DNA of 64,000 nt from Azomonas macrocytogenes (GCF_014191985.1 NZ_JACHXI010000001.1:248001-312000), one strand, 5' to 3'. Shown: positions 8,911 to 19,692, counted from the stretch's first letter. Numbers and translations are program-made. The notes: generated by a model not told the origin, from the letters alone.

Positions 8911-9798
8911 CTAACGCACGCCATGAACCACCACCGTCCCATCGCTCCCGCGAGCAAGACTGACCGGCAGAATCGCCGGTAGCAGGTCGATCAAGGATTC
9001 GATGGCATTGGTGTCATATTCGCCGGAAACGCGCAGGCTGCCGAGGCGGGCTTCGTCGAGGCGAATCGGCGCCTGGCGGTAGCGCTGGATATCGGCGATC
9101 ACTTCGCGCAAGGGGGTGCCATCGAAACGCAGCTTGCCCTGCTGCCAGGCAGTCACTGCGTCCGGGTCGATGCGGCGAGTAGTGCTGATGCGCTCGCGGC
9201 TGGCCTGTACCTGCTGGCCAGCTTCGAGCAGACGCGCCGGTGTTTGCCCGTTACTCACCTCAACGGCCCCCTCGACCACACTGACGACGACACCACGGCT
9301 GTCGCTGCGTACATTGAACACGGTGCCGATGTCGCGAACGTGCACACCCTGGCTGCGCACGATGAGCGGCTTGGGCTCGTGCACCACGGTAAAGGTGGCT
9401 TCGCCCTGCACCAGTTCCAACCGCCGACTGCGCAGGCGGCTTTCGATACGCAGGTGGCTGCCGGTATTGAGGATCACGTCGCTACCATCGGCCAGCCGGG
9501 TCGTGCTGCGCTGGCCGATGGCCGTGTGGATGTCCTCGGTATGCCAGGCGGGATCGAGTATCCAGATGCCACCCGCCAACAACAGCATCAGCAGCCCTCC
9601 TGCTGCGCTCTGTTTGCCGCGTCGACGCTGGCGGGCGGTCTGTGCCTTGGCTTCGGCCAGCAGTGCCTCGCGCGAAGGGACGCGCTCTCGCAGAGCTTCG
9701 GCAAATGGCGCCAGCGCATCGTCCTTATCGGGAGTCGATTGCTGGTGGTGCTGGGTATGCCGCCCGGTAGGCGGCTGCGGAGAATCGGGGGTGGACAC
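8911..9798 (-). CDS. fecR: FecR-type anti-sigma factor / iron-transport regulator
   Basis: Single-pass inner-membrane protein of about 295 residues that receives the signal from the receptor's periplasmic domain and controls the FecI-type sigma factor. Seen in order are a cytoplasmic N-terminal part (ALAPFAEALRERVPSREALLAEA), a membrane helix (GGLLMLLLAGGIWIL), the FecR domain (TAIGQRSTTRLADGSDVILNTGSHL to VEGAVEV), and a C-terminal region with WQQGKLRFDGTPLREVIADIQRY. I chose the GTG at 9798, two bases past the sigma-factor stop, which suggests translational coupling. An in-frame ATG at 9843 overlapping the sigma gene is the alternative. The cytoplasmic N-terminal domain diverges from the usual form. 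Confidence 0.85.
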   Translation of the reverse strand: MSTPDSPQPPTGRHTQHHQQSTPDKDDALAPFAEALRERVPSREALLAEAKAQTARQRRRGKQSAAGGLLMLLLAGGIWILDPAWHTEDIHTAIGQRSTTRLADGSDVILNTGSHLRIESRLRSRRLELVQGEATFTVVHEPKPLIVRSQGVHVRDIGTVFNVRSDSRGVVVSVVEGAVEVSNGQTPARLLEAGQQVQASRERISTTRRIDPDAVTAWQQGKLRFDGTPLREVIADIQRYRQAPIRLDEARLGSLRVSGEYDTNAIESLIDLLPAILPVSLARGSDGTVVVHGVR

Positions 9799-9800
9799 GC

Positions 9801-10310
9801 TCAGTATTGCCTGGGCCGCACAGCGCGTTGCGCCGGCTCCCAATGAAGGACGATGGCACGCATGGCGCGACTAAAATGCTGGGTCACCATGTTGAGCGAG
9901 ATCCCCAGTTCGTCGGCAATCTCCCGCTGCGGCATGCCATGGATGCGGTGCAGCAGGAAGATCTGGCGCGGGCGCGCTGGCAAGGCTTCGATAATGGCCA
10001 GCAGTGCCTTCAGTTGCTGCTCGAAGTCGAGTGCCATGGCACCATCGCAATCGTGGCTGCGGTTGTCCGGCAACTCCGCCATACCTTTGAAGCGGGCGTT
10101 ACGAGCACAGTCCGAGCGGCTACGATCAATGGCTCGGTTGAAGGATACCCTGCGCAAAAAGGCGAACGGCTGGGCGATGGGTTGTTGCGGCGACTTTTCC
10201 AGGAGTTGGACGCAGACATCGTGTACGACATCATGGGCAAATTGGCTGCCGCTGAACCGACGCCGAATGTATTCGACCAGATCGTCGTAATGCAGCGCCA
10301 GGGTATTCAT
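9801..10310 (-). CDS. fecI: FecI-type ECF RNA polymerase sigma factor
   Basis: Sigma factor of 169 residues that directs transcription of a cognate ferric-siderophore receptor gene when released by its FecR partner. Region 2 is seen at FAHDVVHDVCVQLLE and FLRRVSFNRAIDRSRS. Region 4 is the helix-turn-helix ALPARPRQIFLLHRIHGMPQREIADELGISLNMVTQH. It has the usual length and sits first in the cassette, with fecR directly downstream. With the receptor frameshifted, this sigma factor may have lost its main input or target. No convincing Fur box is seen in the 120 bases upstream. Confidence 0.9.
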   Translation of the reverse strand: MNTLALHYDDLVEYIRRRFSGSQFAHDVVHDVCVQLLEKSPQQPIAQPFAFLRRVSFNRAIDRSRSDCARNARFKGMAELPDNRSHDCDGAMALDFEQQLKALLAIIEALPARPRQIFLLHRIHGMPQREIADELGISLNMVTQHFSRAMRAIVLHWEPAQRAVRPRQY

Positions 10311-10433
10311 CAGGTCATCGGAAGGTGATGAGTCCCGACATGGTCGGAGACTACGAACGGTACCGCGCCGCCGACCCCGGGTTCACCTGCAGCCCATGGC
10401 CACAACAACCTGCAGATCAGGTTTGAGCCAGGC

Positions 10434-11906
10434 TCAGCGCTTCTTGTCCCTACGCTTCTTCTCGGCCTTTTTGTGGTGGCTCATCAACCGGCGCTTCTTG
10501 TTCACCTGGCGATCCGTCAGCGTGTTCTTCTTGCCTTCATAGGGATTCTCGCCACCCTTGTACTCGATACGAATCGGCGTACCGACCAATTTGAGCACTC
10601 GCCGATAGGTGTTTTCCAGATAGCGGGTATAGGACTTGGGTACCGTATCGACCTGGTTACCGTGAATCACGATCAGCGGCGGGTTGGCACCACCCAAGTG
10701 CGCATAGCGCAGCTTGATTCGTCGACCGTTGACCAGCGGTGGCTGGTGCTCCTGCACTGCGTCTTCAAGTATCTGCGTCAGGCGATTGGTAGGCCAGCGG
10801 GTTACTGCCGAAGCGAAGGCGGCCTGCACCGATTTGTAGAGGTGCCCTACTCCCGTGCCGTGCAGCGCCGAGATGAAGTGAATATCGGCAAAATGGGCGA
10901 AAAGCAACCGTCGCTCGAGCTCGGTCTTTACATAATCACGCTGGCCAGGCTCCATGCCGTCCCATTTGTTCAGCGCAATGACCAGCGCACGACCAGTCTC
11001 CAGTACGAAACCAAGCAGATTGAGATCATGTTCGACCACGCCTTCCCGGGCATCCATGACGAAGATGACCACGTTGGCATCCTGGATCGCCTGCAGGGTC
11101 TTGACCACGGAAAACTTTTCCACTGCCTCGAAAATCTTGCCACGACGGCGGACGCCGGCGGTATCGATCAGCGTGTACTTTTCTTCATTACGCTCGAAGG
11201 GAATATAGATACTGTCGCGCGTGGTGCCCGCCTGATCGTAGACAATGACCCGCTCCTCGCCGAGCATGCGGTTCACCAGCGTGGACTTGCCGACATTCGG
11301 GCGGCCAATGATGGCGATCTTGATTCCATCTTTTTCGCTCGGTCCGGGAACTCGCCTGGGCTCCTCGCCCTCCGTAACCACAGGCTCTTCGTCTTCTTGT
11401 TCTGCATCACCGTCTTTGGGAAAGATTCCCAGTGCGGCCTCCAGCATGGCCTGGATGCCACGCCCATGGGCTGCCGCGATCGGCAATGCATCACCTATTG
11501 CGAGCGGACTGAATTCGGCTCGAGCGATTTCCGGATCGACCGTATCGACCTTGTTCGCGATCAGGAAGGTACGTTTGTTTCGTTTGCGCAGGTGTTCGGC
11601 GATCATCTGGTCGGCGACAGTCAGCCCGGCGCGCGAATCCACCATGAACAGTACGGCATCGGCTTCCTCGATTGCCTGCAGGGACTGCCCGGCCATCTTG
11701 GCGTCGATGCCCTCTTCATCGCCGGAAATTCCCCCGGTATCGATGACGATATAGGTACGTCCCTGCCATTTGGCTTCGCCATACTGGCGATCCCGGGTCA
11801 GCCCGGCATACTCCGCGACGATGGCATCGCGTGTCTTGGTCAAGCGATTGAAAAGAGTGGATTTGCCGACGTTCGGCCGCCCCACCAGGGCAATCACGGG
11901 AACCAT
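10434..11906 (-). CDS. der: Ribosome biogenesis GTPase Der (EngA)
   Basis: Essential double-GTPase of 490 residues that helps assemble the 50S ribosomal subunit. Two G domains are visible, each with a [10 protein letters not shown]-loop (residues about 8-16 and 203-211), DTGG/DTAG switch motifs and NKVD/NKWD specificity motifs, followed by a KH-like C-terminal domain and a Lys/Arg-rich tail ([17 protein letters not shown]). It is the last gene of the hisS-yfgM-bamB-der run. A terminator-like hairpin lies between bamB and der, so der may be partly uncoupled from the genes before it. Confidence 0.97.
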   Translation of the reverse strand: MVPVIALVGRPNVGKSTLFNRLTKTRDAIVAEYAGLTRDRQYGEAKWQGRTYIVIDTGGISGDEEGIDAKMAGQSLQAIEEADAVLFMVDSRAGLTVADQMIAEHLRKRNKRTFLIANKVDTVDPEIARAEFSPLAIGDALPIAAAHGRGIQAMLEAALGIFPKDGDAEQEDEEPVVTEGEEPRRVPGPSEKDGIKIAIIGRPNVGKSTLVNRMLGEERVIVYDQAGTTRDSIYIPFERNEEKYTLIDTAGVRRRGKIFEAVEKFSVVKTLQAIQDANVVIFVMDAREGVVEHDLNLLGFVLETGRALVIALNKWDGMEPGQRDYVKTELERRLLFAHFADIHFISALHGTGVGHLYKSVQAAFASAVTRWPTNRLTQILEDAVQEHQPPLVNGRRIKLRYAHLGGANPPLIVIHGNQVDTVPKSYTRYLENTYRRVLKLVGTPIRIEYKGGENPYEGKKNTLTDRQVNKKRRLMSHHKKAEKKRRDKKR

Positions 11907-11932
11907 TCGGCTCTCCAGTTTAGTCTCTCGGA

Positions 11933-11965
11933 AAATACAAAGGCCGCTGCCAGAAAGCAGCGGCC
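11933..11965 (-). terminator. Rho-independent terminator between bamB and der
   Basis: On the minus strand, GGCCGCTGC and GCAGCGGCC form a perfect 9-bp GC-rich stem (11957-11965 with 11942-11950) around a 6-base loop. TTTGTATTTT follows. The strength suggests partial or full termination after bamB, about 25 bases before the der start. Confidence 0.75.
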
Positions 11966-12007
11966 AAACCTTTTGCGATAACTGCCAATCCGAATAGGGT
12001 CAGGCAA

Positions 12008-13180
12008 TCAATCGTCATGTCCTAGCGTTAGCGCAACCAGATCGCCATCATTTCCAAAAGCATACAGCCAGTCACCTTCGACTATCGGTCTGGCCCGCAC
12101 GCCGGAGCTGTCGATCTTCACTCTTCCGACGAAACGCCCATCGATCTGGCTGAGCAGATGCAGATACCCCTCCAGGTCACCAACCGCAATGTAGCTGGAA
12201 AAGGACGCTGGGGCGGAAAGCTGGCGACGAGCCAAGGAGTCGTTGCTCCATAGAACCGTAGTGGAACGCTCGTCGATGCCCTGCACGGTGCCATTGGCAA
12301 GACTCAGGTAAACGCTTCCATAGCCTTGCGCCACACCGACATAACTGGAAGCGTCACGCTGCCAGAGCAGTCGCCCACTCTGCAACTCGAAAGCTGCCAC
12401 ATTTCCCTGATAAGTCACCGCATATAGCGTACCGCCGGAAAGCAGCAGGCCGCCATCGATATCGACAACACGCTCGAGTTCCGAACGTCCTTGCGGAATA
12501 GCTACGCGCTGTTCCCAGATCGGTAACCCACGCTGGGTATCCAGAGCCACGATCCGGCCGGTGGAAAGCCCGGCAATCGCCAACTGATTGGTCAGCATCG
12601 GCGCACCGGTACCACGCAAGGTCAGGAGAGCCGGCGGATTTTCATACGCCCAGCGCTGGCTGCCGCTACCAATTTCCAACGCGATCAGGCGATCATCGAT
12701 CGTCTGGACCAATACCATATCGCCGTTTATCGCCGGCGGTGCCAGCACTTCGCTATGCACCTGGCTGCGCCATTTCTCGCTGCCATCGCTGGCATCCAGG
12801 GCAATGACATCACCTTTCAGCGTGCCCAGCAGAACCAGGCCATAACCGGCACTGACGGCACCGGAAACAGGCTCTTTGAGCTTGACTTGCCAGACAGTTT
12901 TTCCGGTGAAGCGATCCAGGGAAACGACGATCCCTTTGTCGTCCGCGGCATAGATCTGGTTCCCATAAACCGCTGGCACCAACAGGTTGTAGATTTCACC
13001 CTGGCCTTCACCGATCGAAGCGCTCCATTGCTCTTCCAGAGTGATTTCGGCCTGCAGATCTGGCAGCGGAGCAGGCGGCTCCTCCTTGGAGCTGTTGAAC
13101 ATGTCGTTGATGAAGTTGGTGGGGCTACAGCCACTGACAGCCATCGCCAGGAACAGCACGGCGGCTATCCTGCTACGCAT
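12008..13180 (-). CDS. bamB: Outer membrane protein assembly factor BamB (lipoprotein)
   Basis: Periplasmic lipoprotein of the BAM complex that helps insert beta-barrel proteins into the outer membrane. The start at 13180 ([19 protein letters not shown]) gives a signal peptide with lipobox AVSGC and has a GGGGAG ribosome site 10 bases upstream; longer in-frame starts at 13189 and 13216 are less well placed. The remaining sequence is an eight-bladed PQQ-type beta-propeller with repeated motifs such as GKTVWQVKL, GSEKWRSQV and GSQRWAYENPP. It overlaps the end of yfgM by 8 bases, so the two are probably translationally coupled. Confidence 0.95.
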   Translation of the reverse strand: MRSRIAAVLFLAMAVSGCSPTNFINDMFNSSKEEPPAPLPDLQAEITLEEQWSASIGEGQGEIYNLLVPAVYGNQIYAADDKGIVVSLDRFTGKTVWQVKLKEPVSGAVSAGYGLVLLGTLKGDVIALDASDGSEKWRSQVHSEVLAPPAINGDMVLVQTIDDRLIALEIGSGSQRWAYENPPALLTLRGTGAPMLTNQLAIAGLSTGRIVALDTQRGLPIWEQRVAIPQGRSELERVVDIDGGLLLSGGTLYAVTYQGNVAAFELQSGRLLWQRDASSYVGVAQGYGSVYLSLANGTVQGIDERSTTVLWSNDSLARRQLSAPASFSSYIAVGDLEGYLHLLSQIDGRFVGRVKIDSSGVRARPIVEGDWLYAFGNDGDLVALTLGHDD

Positions 13181-13829
13181 CTGTTGCATGCTCCCCATTA
13201 CGGGCCAGGTCATCAAGCTTCATTTGCAAGGTACCCAGCGCCGCATCTGGCGTCATCATTTGCTTGGCCCTGCCATAGGCGGCATAGGCTTCATCCTGAC
13301 GACCGAGCTGCAGCAACAGATCTCCCTTGAGTTCTTCGCGACTGCCCTGGAAAGCCGCATCGGTTTCCCCTTGCAGCAGATCGAGCCCACGCTGGGGTTC
13401 GTTGCGGGCAGCCAATATCCGGGCAAGACGCTGGCGCGCAATTTCAGCCAGTGTCGAATCAACCGGTGCATCGACAATAGCTTGCAGCTCTGTGCCGGCA
13501 TCGTCCAGACGACCGGCATCGACCGCTACCTTGACCAGGAACAGGCCGGCATACTGGGCATAGTGGCTACCGGCATGTTCTTTCTTCAAGGTACTAGCCA
13601 GGCGCGCGACTTGCGCAGCGTCTACATCGCCATCCTTCAACACCGCATTCAGCAACTCCTGGTAAAGCACCGAGGCATTTTGCGCTTGCTCGAGTGTGTA
13701 CTTCTGCCAGTACTGCCAGGCGAATACGCCGACCAGTGCGAGTACGCCACCGATCAGCAGAGGCTTGCCGTTGCGTTGCCACCAGCTCTGCATCTGCGCG
13801 TACTGCTTTTCTTTGTTCTCCGAAGTCAC
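13173..13829 (-). CDS. yfgM: YfgM-like ancillary SecYEG translocon subunit (TPR protein)
   Basis: Membrane-anchored periplasmic TPR protein of 218 residues. It has a short cytoplasmic N-terminus ([19 protein letters not shown]), one membrane helix ([16 protein letters not shown]) and helical TPR-like repeats to the end. In E. coli the family member joins the Sec translocon with PpiD and passes substrates to periplasmic chaperones. The ATG overlaps the hisS stop by 4 bases (ATGA), and bamB follows with an overlap. The order hisS-yfgM-bamB is standard in gamma-proteobacteria. Confidence 0.92.
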   Translation of the reverse strand: MTSENKEKQYAQMQSWWQRNGKPLLIGGVLALVGVFAWQYWQKYTLEQAQNASVLYQELLNAVLKDGDVDAAQVARLASTLKKEHAGSHYAQYAGLFLVKVAVDAGRLDDAGTELQAIVDAPVDSTLAEIARQRLARILAARNEPQRGLDLLQGETDAAFQGSREELKGDLLLQLGRQDEAYAAYGRAKQMMTPDAALGTLQMKLDDLARNGEHATDA

Positions 13830-15163
13830 CTGTTGCTCCTTGAAAATGATTCGCCTCTATCAAGCGTGCTCAATGGGGTCGATGAAATACGATCGGCAAG
13901 ATGCTCGGCCAGGACGCTCCAGGCAATGCTTTGCTGTTCATCCTCCTGACGCAGCGGCTTGACCCCGACGACCTGGGCCATCACTTCATTTTCACCAAGA
14001 ATCAGCGCATAGCCGGCTCCACTCTTGTCGGCCTTCTTGAACTGACTCTTGAAACTGCCGCCGCCAGCATTGACGAGCAGCCGCAAGCCGGGAAGCGCAT
14101 CGCGTAATCGTTCGGCCAGTTTCAGCGCAGCGAGCTCTGCCGTCTCGCCGAAGGCACAGATATACGCATGCGGCACAGGCTCCAGCGTCGCAGGTACCAG
14201 ACCAAGGGTTTCCAACAAGAGCACGAGGCGCTCGATACCCATACCGAAACCGACTGCCGGTGTCGACTTGCCACCGAACTGACCGATCAGGCCGTCATAG
14301 CGGCCACCAGCGCATACCGTCCCCTGGGCGCCAAGCTTGTCGGTTACCCATTCAAAAACCGTACGACCGTAATAATCCAGCCCGCGAACCAGACGAGGGT
14401 TGATTTCATAAGCGATACCCAAAGCATCGAGTCGAGCTTTCAAGCCATCGAAATGCAGGCGCGATTCTTCATCGAGATAGTCGACAAGCAATGGCGCCTC
14501 GACCAGCAAAGCCTGTGTCTGGACATTCTTGCTATCGAGAATCCGCAACGGGTTGGTGGAGAGCCGCCGCTGGCTGTCTTCGTCGAGTTGATCGAAGCGC
14601 TCGGTCAGGTAACCCACCAGGGCTTCACGGTAGATCGCACGCGATTCGCCGGAACCCAGGCTGTTCAATTGCAGGGTGACAGCATCGGCCATGCCCAGCT
14701 GCTTCCATAGCCGCGCCGTCAGTACGATGAGTTCGGCATCGATGTCTGGCCCGGGCAGGTTGAATACCTCGATACCAATCTGGTGGAACTGGCGATAACG
14801 GCCCTTCTGCGGTTTTTCGTAACGAAACATCGGCCCCATGTACCAGAGCTTCTGTACCTGCCCGCCCCCAACGAGGCCATGTTCGAGAACCGCTCGCACA
14901 CAACCGGCGGTTCCTTCCGGGCGCAAGGTGAGAGACTCCTCGTTACGGTCGAAAAAGGTATACATCTCCTTGTCGACCACATCCGTGCCCTCGCCAATGG
15001 CACGCGCAAAAATGTCGGTAAATTCAACCAGAGGCAGACGAATCTCGCTGTAGCCGTAGCTTTGCAACAGTTTGCTGAAAGTACTTTCCAGATAACGCCA
15101 GGCCGGTGTTTGCCCAGGAAGAATATCGTTCATGCCACGAATGGCTTGCAGGGTTTTGCTCAT
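13826..15163 (-). CDS. hisS: Histidyl-tRNA synthetase
   Basis: Class II aminoacyl-tRNA synthetase, a cytoplasmic homodimer that charges tRNA-His. The start at 15163 gives [18 protein letters not shown] and is placed 5 bases after AAGGA. Motif 2 ([22 protein letters not shown]), the histidine-specific [15 protein letters not shown] and motif 3 ([17 protein letters not shown]) are all present, followed by the anticodon-binding domain. At 445 residues it is a little longer than usual because of a C-terminal tail ([19 protein letters not shown]). It lies 13 bases after ispG and overlaps yfgM. Confidence 0.97.
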   Translation of the reverse strand: MSKTLQAIRGMNDILPGQTPAWRYLESTFSKLLQSYGYSEIRLPLVEFTDIFARAIGEGTDVVDKEMYTFFDRNEESLTLRPEGTAGCVRAVLEHGLVGGGQVQKLWYMGPMFRYEKPQKGRYRQFHQIGIEVFNLPGPDIDAELIVLTARLWKQLGMADAVTLQLNSLGSGESRAIYREALVGYLTERFDQLDEDSQRRLSTNPLRILDSKNVQTQALLVEAPLLVDYLDEESRLHFDGLKARLDALGIAYEINPRLVRGLDYYGRTVFEWVTDKLGAQGTVCAGGRYDGLIGQFGGKSTPAVGFGMGIERLVLLLETLGLVPATLEPVPHAYICAFGETAELAALKLAERLRDALPGLRLLVNAGGGSFKSQFKKADKSGAGYALILGENEVMAQVVGVKPLRQEDEQQSIAWSVLAEHLADRISSTPLSTLDRGESFSRSNR

Positions 15164-15176
15164 GCGCATCCTTAAA

Positions 15177-16295
15177 TCAGCTGCGGGCGATCAGCGCCGC
15201 ATCGGCCTGCGCCTTTTCGGCAGCCTTGTGTCGAATCAGTTGCTCCAGCTCGACCACCAGGTTGTCGCTGGCCAGTTTCTGTACCGGCTTGCCATCGATA
15301 TAAACGAGGTTGTTGGGGGTCCCGCCGGCAAGGCCAATATGGGCCTCTTTCGCCTCGCCAGGGCCGTTGACCACGCAGCCGATCACCGCCACATCCAGCG
15401 GGATCAGCAGGTCCTCCAGGCGCAATTCCAGTTCGTTCATGGTCTTCACCACATCGAAGTTCTGTCGCGAGCAGCTGGGGCAGGCAATAAAATTGATACC
15501 ACGGGAGCGCAGGCGCAACGACTTGAGGATGTCGAATCCAACCTTCACCTCTTCGACCGGATCGGCCGCTAGCGAAATACGGATGGTATCGCCAATTCCT
15601 TCAGTGAGCAGCATGCCCAAACCTATCGCAGATTTCACCGTACCGGAGCGCAGCCCACCCGCTTCGGTAATTCCCAGGTGCAGCGGCTGCTCGATTTGCG
15701 TAGCCAACTGGCGGTAAGCCTCGACAGCCATGAAGATGTCAGAAGCCTTCACACTCACCTTGAAATCGGGGAAATTCAGGCGGTCGAGGTGATCGACGTG
15801 GCGCAATGCGGATTCAACCAGTGCCGCAGGCGTCGGTTCACCATATTTCTTCTGCAGATCTTTTTCCAGAGAACCGGCGTTGACACCGATACGAATCGGA
15901 ATGCCTTTATCGCGTGCGGCATCGACGACTGCTCGAACTCGATCCTCACGCCCGATGTTACCGGGGTTGATCCGCAGGCAATCGACACCAAGCTCGGCTA
16001 CACGCAGGGCAATCTGATAATCGAAATGGATATCGGCCACCAGCGGCACCCGGACCTGTTGCTTGATCCTGCCGAAAGCCTCTGCCGCGTCCATCGACGG
16101 GACAGAAACCCGGACAATATCCGCTCCGGCATTCTCCAGACGGTGGATCTGCGCAACGGTCGCTTCGACATCGCAGGTTTCCGTATTGGTCATACTTTGC
16201 ACGCTGATCGGTGCATCGCCACCAACAGCTACATCACCAATCTTGATCTGGCGGGAACGACGGCGCTTGATGGGAGATTCACTATGCATGCTCAT
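15177..16295 (-). CDS. ispG: 4-hydroxy-3-methylbut-2-enyl diphosphate synthase (flavodoxin)
   Basis: Iron-sulfur enzyme of 372 residues that converts methylerythritol cyclodiphosphate to HMBPP, the second-last step of the non-mevalonate isoprenoid pathway. The TIM-barrel N-terminal part ([22 protein letters not shown]) is followed by the 4Fe-4S domain with [12 protein letters not shown] and [12 protein letters not shown], whose cysteines bind the cluster. The ATG at 16295 overlaps the rodZ stop (ATGA), which sets the start; the frame extends upstream but only antisense to other coding. Its need for an iron-sulfur cluster fits the nearby isc operon. Confidence 0.96.
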   Translation of the reverse strand: MSMHSESPIKRRRSRQIKIGDVAVGGDAPISVQSMTNTETCDVEATVAQIHRLENAGADIVRVSVPSMDAAEAFGRIKQQVRVPLVADIHFDYQIALRVAELGVDCLRINPGNIGREDRVRAVVDAARDKGIPIRIGVNAGSLEKDLQKKYGEPTPAALVESALRHVDHLDRLNFPDFKVSVKASDIFMAVEAYRQLATQIEQPLHLGITEAGGLRSGTVKSAIGLGMLLTEGIGDTIRISLAADPVEEVKVGFDILKSLRLRSRGINFIACPSCSRQNFDVVKTMNELELRLEDLLIPLDVAVIGCVVNGPGEAKEAHIGLAGGTPNNLVYIDGKPVQKLASDNLVVELEQLIRHKAAEKAQADAALIARS

Positions 16296-17326
16296 TCTCC
16301 AAGCTTGAGGCTGGCGGTCTCGCCGCGAATGTAGGGGGTAAGATCCACAGGATTGCCGTTGTAGGTTAGCTGCAGTCCTCGAGCAAAACCGATACGCAGA
16401 CTCAGCGGTGGCTTGCCCTGCAAGGATCGCGAAGCACCGGCGCGCACCAGCGCGTTCAACAGAACACGCCCATCCGCATCGGTGACCCGAGTCCAGCAAT
16501 CGGCGGTATACACCAGTTCGAGCAGGGCTTCTCCAGATGTTTCGGCCGCAGTCTGTCCAACCGTTGCACCATCAGCCTGGGCCGGAGGTACGTGCTGCCC
16601 AAGTACAGGAGTAGCAGTGGGGTTGGCAAGGACGGACACTGAAGGTGGCGAGCCAGCAGGCGCACTGGAAACAGTTGGCGATATCGGTGCAGGAAGCACT
16701 GGCCTGGATGGTAGTTGCTGGGTAGCGACATTACTGTCATTTGCCTGGCCCGGAATGTCAGGCGGGGCATTCAACGGCAACGGGGTCTGCTGGTTTTCTG
16801 CAACAGCCTGATCTTCTGGCTCGTCGAGAGAATGAATCTGGGTAGTCCCATCTGCACCCTCGACCTCGATATGGCCAAGCGATGTACTAGTCTGGCTCCC
16901 CTGCCCCGTCAATTTTCCTTCCTGCCACAAGAAGAAGGCACTGCCGCCCAAAACCACCAGCAGGACAAAGGTCAATAGTCGCAAGCCAATGGAAGACAGG
17001 CGTGCGGGCTCTTCGATATTCCCCAGGCTGTGTACCTGGCTACCTTTGGCGTCGGTTCCGGTATAGCGGTCAAACTCTTGCACAAGGCGCGCCTGATCGA
17101 GTTGCATGAGCTTGGCATAGGCACGGATATAACCACGTGCAAAGGTATGCCCGGGCAACTGGGAAAAATCCCCAGCTTCGATCTGCCGCAAAAAGCGCTC
17201 GGAAATATTCAATTGGAGAGAAACCACGGATAAGGCCACGCCATGGCTCTCACGAGCACTGCGCAGAATTTCACCCGGATTGACAGGCCCCGCCGGTGCC
17301 GAGGCTTCGGATTGCGGCGCGTTCAT
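16292..17326 (-). CDS. rodZ: Cytoskeleton protein RodZ
   Basis: Bitopic membrane protein of 344 residues that links MreB filaments to the cell-wall elongation machinery and maintains rod shape. It has an N-terminal XRE-like helix-turn-helix ([39 protein letters not shown]), a membrane helix ([18 protein letters not shown]), a long Pro/Ser/Thr/Ala-rich periplasmic linker, and a C-terminal beta domain ([20 protein letters not shown]) of the DUF4115 type. It starts within the last bases of pilF and overlaps ispG. Confidence 0.93.
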   Translation of the reverse strand: MNAPQSEASAPAGPVNPGEILRSARESHGVALSVVSLQLNISERFLRQIEAGDFSQLPGHTFARGYIRAYAKLMQLDQARLVQEFDRYTGTDAKGSQVHSLGNIEEPARLSSIGLRLLTFVLLVVLGGSAFFLWQEGKLTGQGSQTSTSLGHIEVEGADGTTQIHSLDEPEDQAVAENQQTPLPLNAPPDIPGQANDSNVATQQLPSRPVLPAPISPTVSSAPAGSPPSVSVLANPTATPVLGQHVPPAQADGATVGQTAAETSGEALLELVYTADCWTRVTDADGRVLLNALVRAGASRSLQGKPPLSLRIGFARGLQLTYNGNPVDLTPYIRGETASLKLGE

Positions 17327-18078
17327 CGTTGCTCCGATAGGTAGGTTTTATACTCCGGCGAAGCCGGATAGAGACGCTTGAGGCGCAACACCAGATTCGC
17401 GCTTTTGTCGCGCTCCTGGAAGATATCGGCCAGATGGACTCCCAACAATAGACTGCGAGCGTTCTGCTCGGACAATTCGGTAAAATTGTCGTAGTAACGT
17501 TTGGCAGGCACATACTGCTTGGCGTTATAGGAAAGCGTGGCAAGCTCCAGCAGGGCACTGGAACGGCGATTATCGAGGCGTAGCGAGCGCACAAAATAAT
17601 TTTCCGCGTCTCCGGTTCGCCCCAACTTCAACTCGGTCAGTCCCATATTCTCGAAAACCCTTGCCCGCTCGGGGTAAAGCGGATCTTTCGATGCCTGCTG
17701 AAAGCGCTCGAAAGCCTCTTTATAACGTCCTTGTTCATAAAGAAAACTGCCGTAATTATTGAGAATCCTGGCGTCATCGCTGTAGGACAGTGCTTGGCGA
17801 TATTCCTGATCGGCCAGCTCCACCTCCATTTCAGTCTGAAAAACCAGAGCCAACGCTGCATGTGCATCGGCACTTTTCGGATCCAGTTCCAGCGCTTTTC
17901 GCAAAGGCACCTTGGCTCGCGCCGTCATGCCTTCGTGCAGGTAACCGCTCCCCAGCTGAATATAGGCATCACGGGCATCGTTACGGCCCCGCTCGGTCGT
18001 GGTGGGGTCACCGCCGCCACTCGATACACAACCGGCGAATAGACACAGGATCAAGGGCAGTACCCAGCGCAGGCTCAT
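17323..18078 (-). CDS. pilF: Type IV pilus pilotin PilF/PilW (TPR lipoprotein)
   Basis: Outer-membrane lipoprotein of 251 residues needed to place and multimerise the PilQ secretin. The N-terminus MSLRWVLPLILCLFAGCVSS has a clear lipobox (FAGC). At least five TPR-like repeats follow (ARDAYIQLGSGYLHEGM, ADAHAALALVFQTEME, ARILNNYGSFLYEQGRYKEA). It lies between rlmN and rodZ, as in other pseudomonads. The stop overlaps the rodZ ATG. Confidence 0.93.
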   Translation of the reverse strand: MSLRWVLPLILCLFAGCVSSGGGDPTTTERGRNDARDAYIQLGSGYLHEGMTARAKVPLRKALELDPKSADAHAALALVFQTEMEVELADQEYRQALSYSDDARILNNYGSFLYEQGRYKEAFERFQQASKDPLYPERARVFENMGLTELKLGRTGDAENYFVRSLRLDNRRSSALLELATLSYNAKQYVPAKRYYDNFTELSEQNARSLLLGVHLADIFQERDKSANLVLRLKRLYPASPEYKTYLSEQR

Positions 18079-18087
18079 CAGTTGCTC

Positions 18088-19239
18088 TCAAGCCCCGTTC
18101 GATACGTGCTTCAGGATGACTGGCTCGCTATCCAACTGATGCGCCGCGATATGCCGTTCGCTACGCCGCGTCCGATCCTGTACCTTGCCCACCAGTTGGC
18201 CACAAGCTGCATCGATATCATCGCCACGTGTGGTACGCACCGTCACGTTATGCCCAATCTTCTGCAGGATTTCCTGGAAACGCCGAATAGCGTTGTTACT
18301 GGGCCGCTGGTACGACGAATGCGGAAACGGATTGAAAGGAATCACATTGATCTTGCAGGGGATATCTGCCAGCAATGCGATCATCTGCTCGGCATGTACA
18401 GGCTGGTCGTTGATATCCTTGATCAGCGTGTACTCGATGGTCAATACCCGCTTTTCTCCCAGGCGAGACACATAACGACGACAGGCATCCAGCAGCATAT
18501 CGAGTGGATATTTCCGATTGATCGGCATCAGGCTGTCGCGCAACTCATCGTTCGGCGCATGCAAAGACAACGCGAGGGAGACATCGGTGACCTTCGCCAA
18601 CTCGTCGATCATGGGCGCGATTCCCGAGGTGGAAAGCGTAACCTTGCGTTTGGAAATACCATAACCAAGGTCATCCATCATGAGAGTCATGGCAGCAACG
18701 ACATTGTCGAAGTTCAGTAATGGCTCGCCCATGCCCATCAGCACCACATTGGTGATGGCGCGATCGATCTTGGCAGGAATTGTCCCGAAGGATTTATTGG
18801 CAACCCATACCTGCCCGATGACTTCTGCCGCCGTCAGGTTGCTGTTGAATCCCTGCTTGCCTGTAGAACAGAAACTGCAGTCCAGAATGCAACCAGCCTG
18901 TGAAGATACGCACAACGTGCCACGGCCATTCTGCGGGATGTACACCGTCTCGATATAACTGCCGGAAGCGACTCGCATTACCCACTTGCGCGTACCATCA
19001 CTGGAAATATCTTCACTGATCACCTCAGGCCCGCGAATTTCGGCGCGGGCTCTGAGTTTTTCGCGAAGCACTTTGCCCACATTGCTCATGGCGTCGAAAT
19101 CATCGACACCATAGTGGTGAATCCATTTCATGACCTGACCAGCACGGAAACGCTTTTCTCCGATGGATTCGAAGAAGCTTTCCAGTTGCGTCTGGGTCAT
19201 CCCCAGCAGATTCACTTTATCATTGGTCGGTGCGGTCAC
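18088..19239 (-). CDS. rlmN: Dual-specificity RNA methyltransferase RlmN
   Basis: Radical SAM enzyme of 383 residues that methylates C2 of A2503 in 23S rRNA and A37 in some tRNAs. The cluster-binding motif CxxxCxxC is seen as CILDCSFC, preceded by CVSSQAG, followed by [12 protein letters not shown] and a C-terminal catalytic cysteine in [11 protein letters not shown]. The start is [32 protein letters not shown]. It lies between ndk and pilF, the conserved position, and is one of several genes here whose product needs an iron-sulfur cluster. Confidence 0.96.
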   Translation of the reverse strand: MTAPTNDKVNLLGMTQTQLESFFESIGEKRFRAGQVMKWIHHYGVDDFDAMSNVGKVLREKLRARAEIRGPEVISEDISSDGTRKWVMRVASGSYIETVYIPQNGRGTLCVSSQAGCILDCSFCSTGKQGFNSNLTAAEVIGQVWVANKSFGTIPAKIDRAITNVVLMGMGEPLLNFDNVVAAMTLMMDDLGYGISKRKVTLSTSGIAPMIDELAKVTDVSLALSLHAPNDELRDSLMPINRKYPLDMLLDACRRYVSRLGEKRVLTIEYTLIKDINDQPVHAEQMIALLADIPCKINVIPFNPFPHSSYQRPSNNAIRRFQEILQKIGHNVTVRTTRGDDIDAACGQLVGKVQDRTRRSERHIAAHQLDSEPVILKHVSNGA

Positions 19240-19260
19240 AGGATTCAGCCTCGCTCGAAC

Positions 19261-19692
19261 TTAGCGAACGCGTGCACACACTTCCGTGGAAGCGAAGAAA
19301 TAAGAAATCTCACGGGCAGCGGATGCTTCGGAATCCGAGCCATGCACGGCGTTTTCGTCAATGGAAACGGCGAAATCGGCGCGAATGGTACCGGCTTCAG
19401 CCTTTTTCGGATCGGTCGCGCCCATTAGTTCACGGTTCTTGGCAATGGCTCCTTCACCTTCCAGTACCTGCACCACAACGGGGCCGGAAGTCATGAAGGA
19501 AACCAGATCCTTGAAGAAAGGACGCTCTTTGTGTTCGGCATAGAAGCCACCAGCTTCACGCTCGGACAGTTGCACCATTTTCGACGCCACGACGCGCAGG
19601 CCGGCCTTTTCGAAACGGGTGAGAATTTCACCGATGACGTTCTTGGCAACAGCGTCCGGCTTGATGATGGAAAGGGTGCGTTCAACAGCCAT
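19261..19692 (-). CDS. ndk: Nucleoside diphosphate kinase
   Basis: Transfers the gamma-phosphate of ATP to nucleoside diphosphates through a phosphohistidine. It has 143 residues when started at ATG 19692 ([18 protein letters not shown]), the usual start. The active-site histidine sits in NAVHGSDS near residue 117, and the nucleotide-binding stretch [18 protein letters not shown] is present. An upstream in-frame extension to 19722 is unlikely. It is 21 bases upstream of rlmN and separated from iscX by a terminator. Confidence 0.97.
   Translation of the reverse strand: MAVERTLSIIKPDAVAKNVIGEILTRFEKAGLRVVASKMVQLSEREAGGFYAEHKERPFFKDLVSFMTSGPVVVQVLEGEGAIAKNRELMGATDPKKAEAGTIRADFAVSIDENAVHGSDSEASAAREISYFFASTEVCARVR

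Noticed and set aside
10473-11981. A 502-codon plus-strand open frame opposite der
   Set aside because: It is the mirror of a highly conserved GTPase gene, which produces long antisense frames by codon bias; no motif is seen in it.
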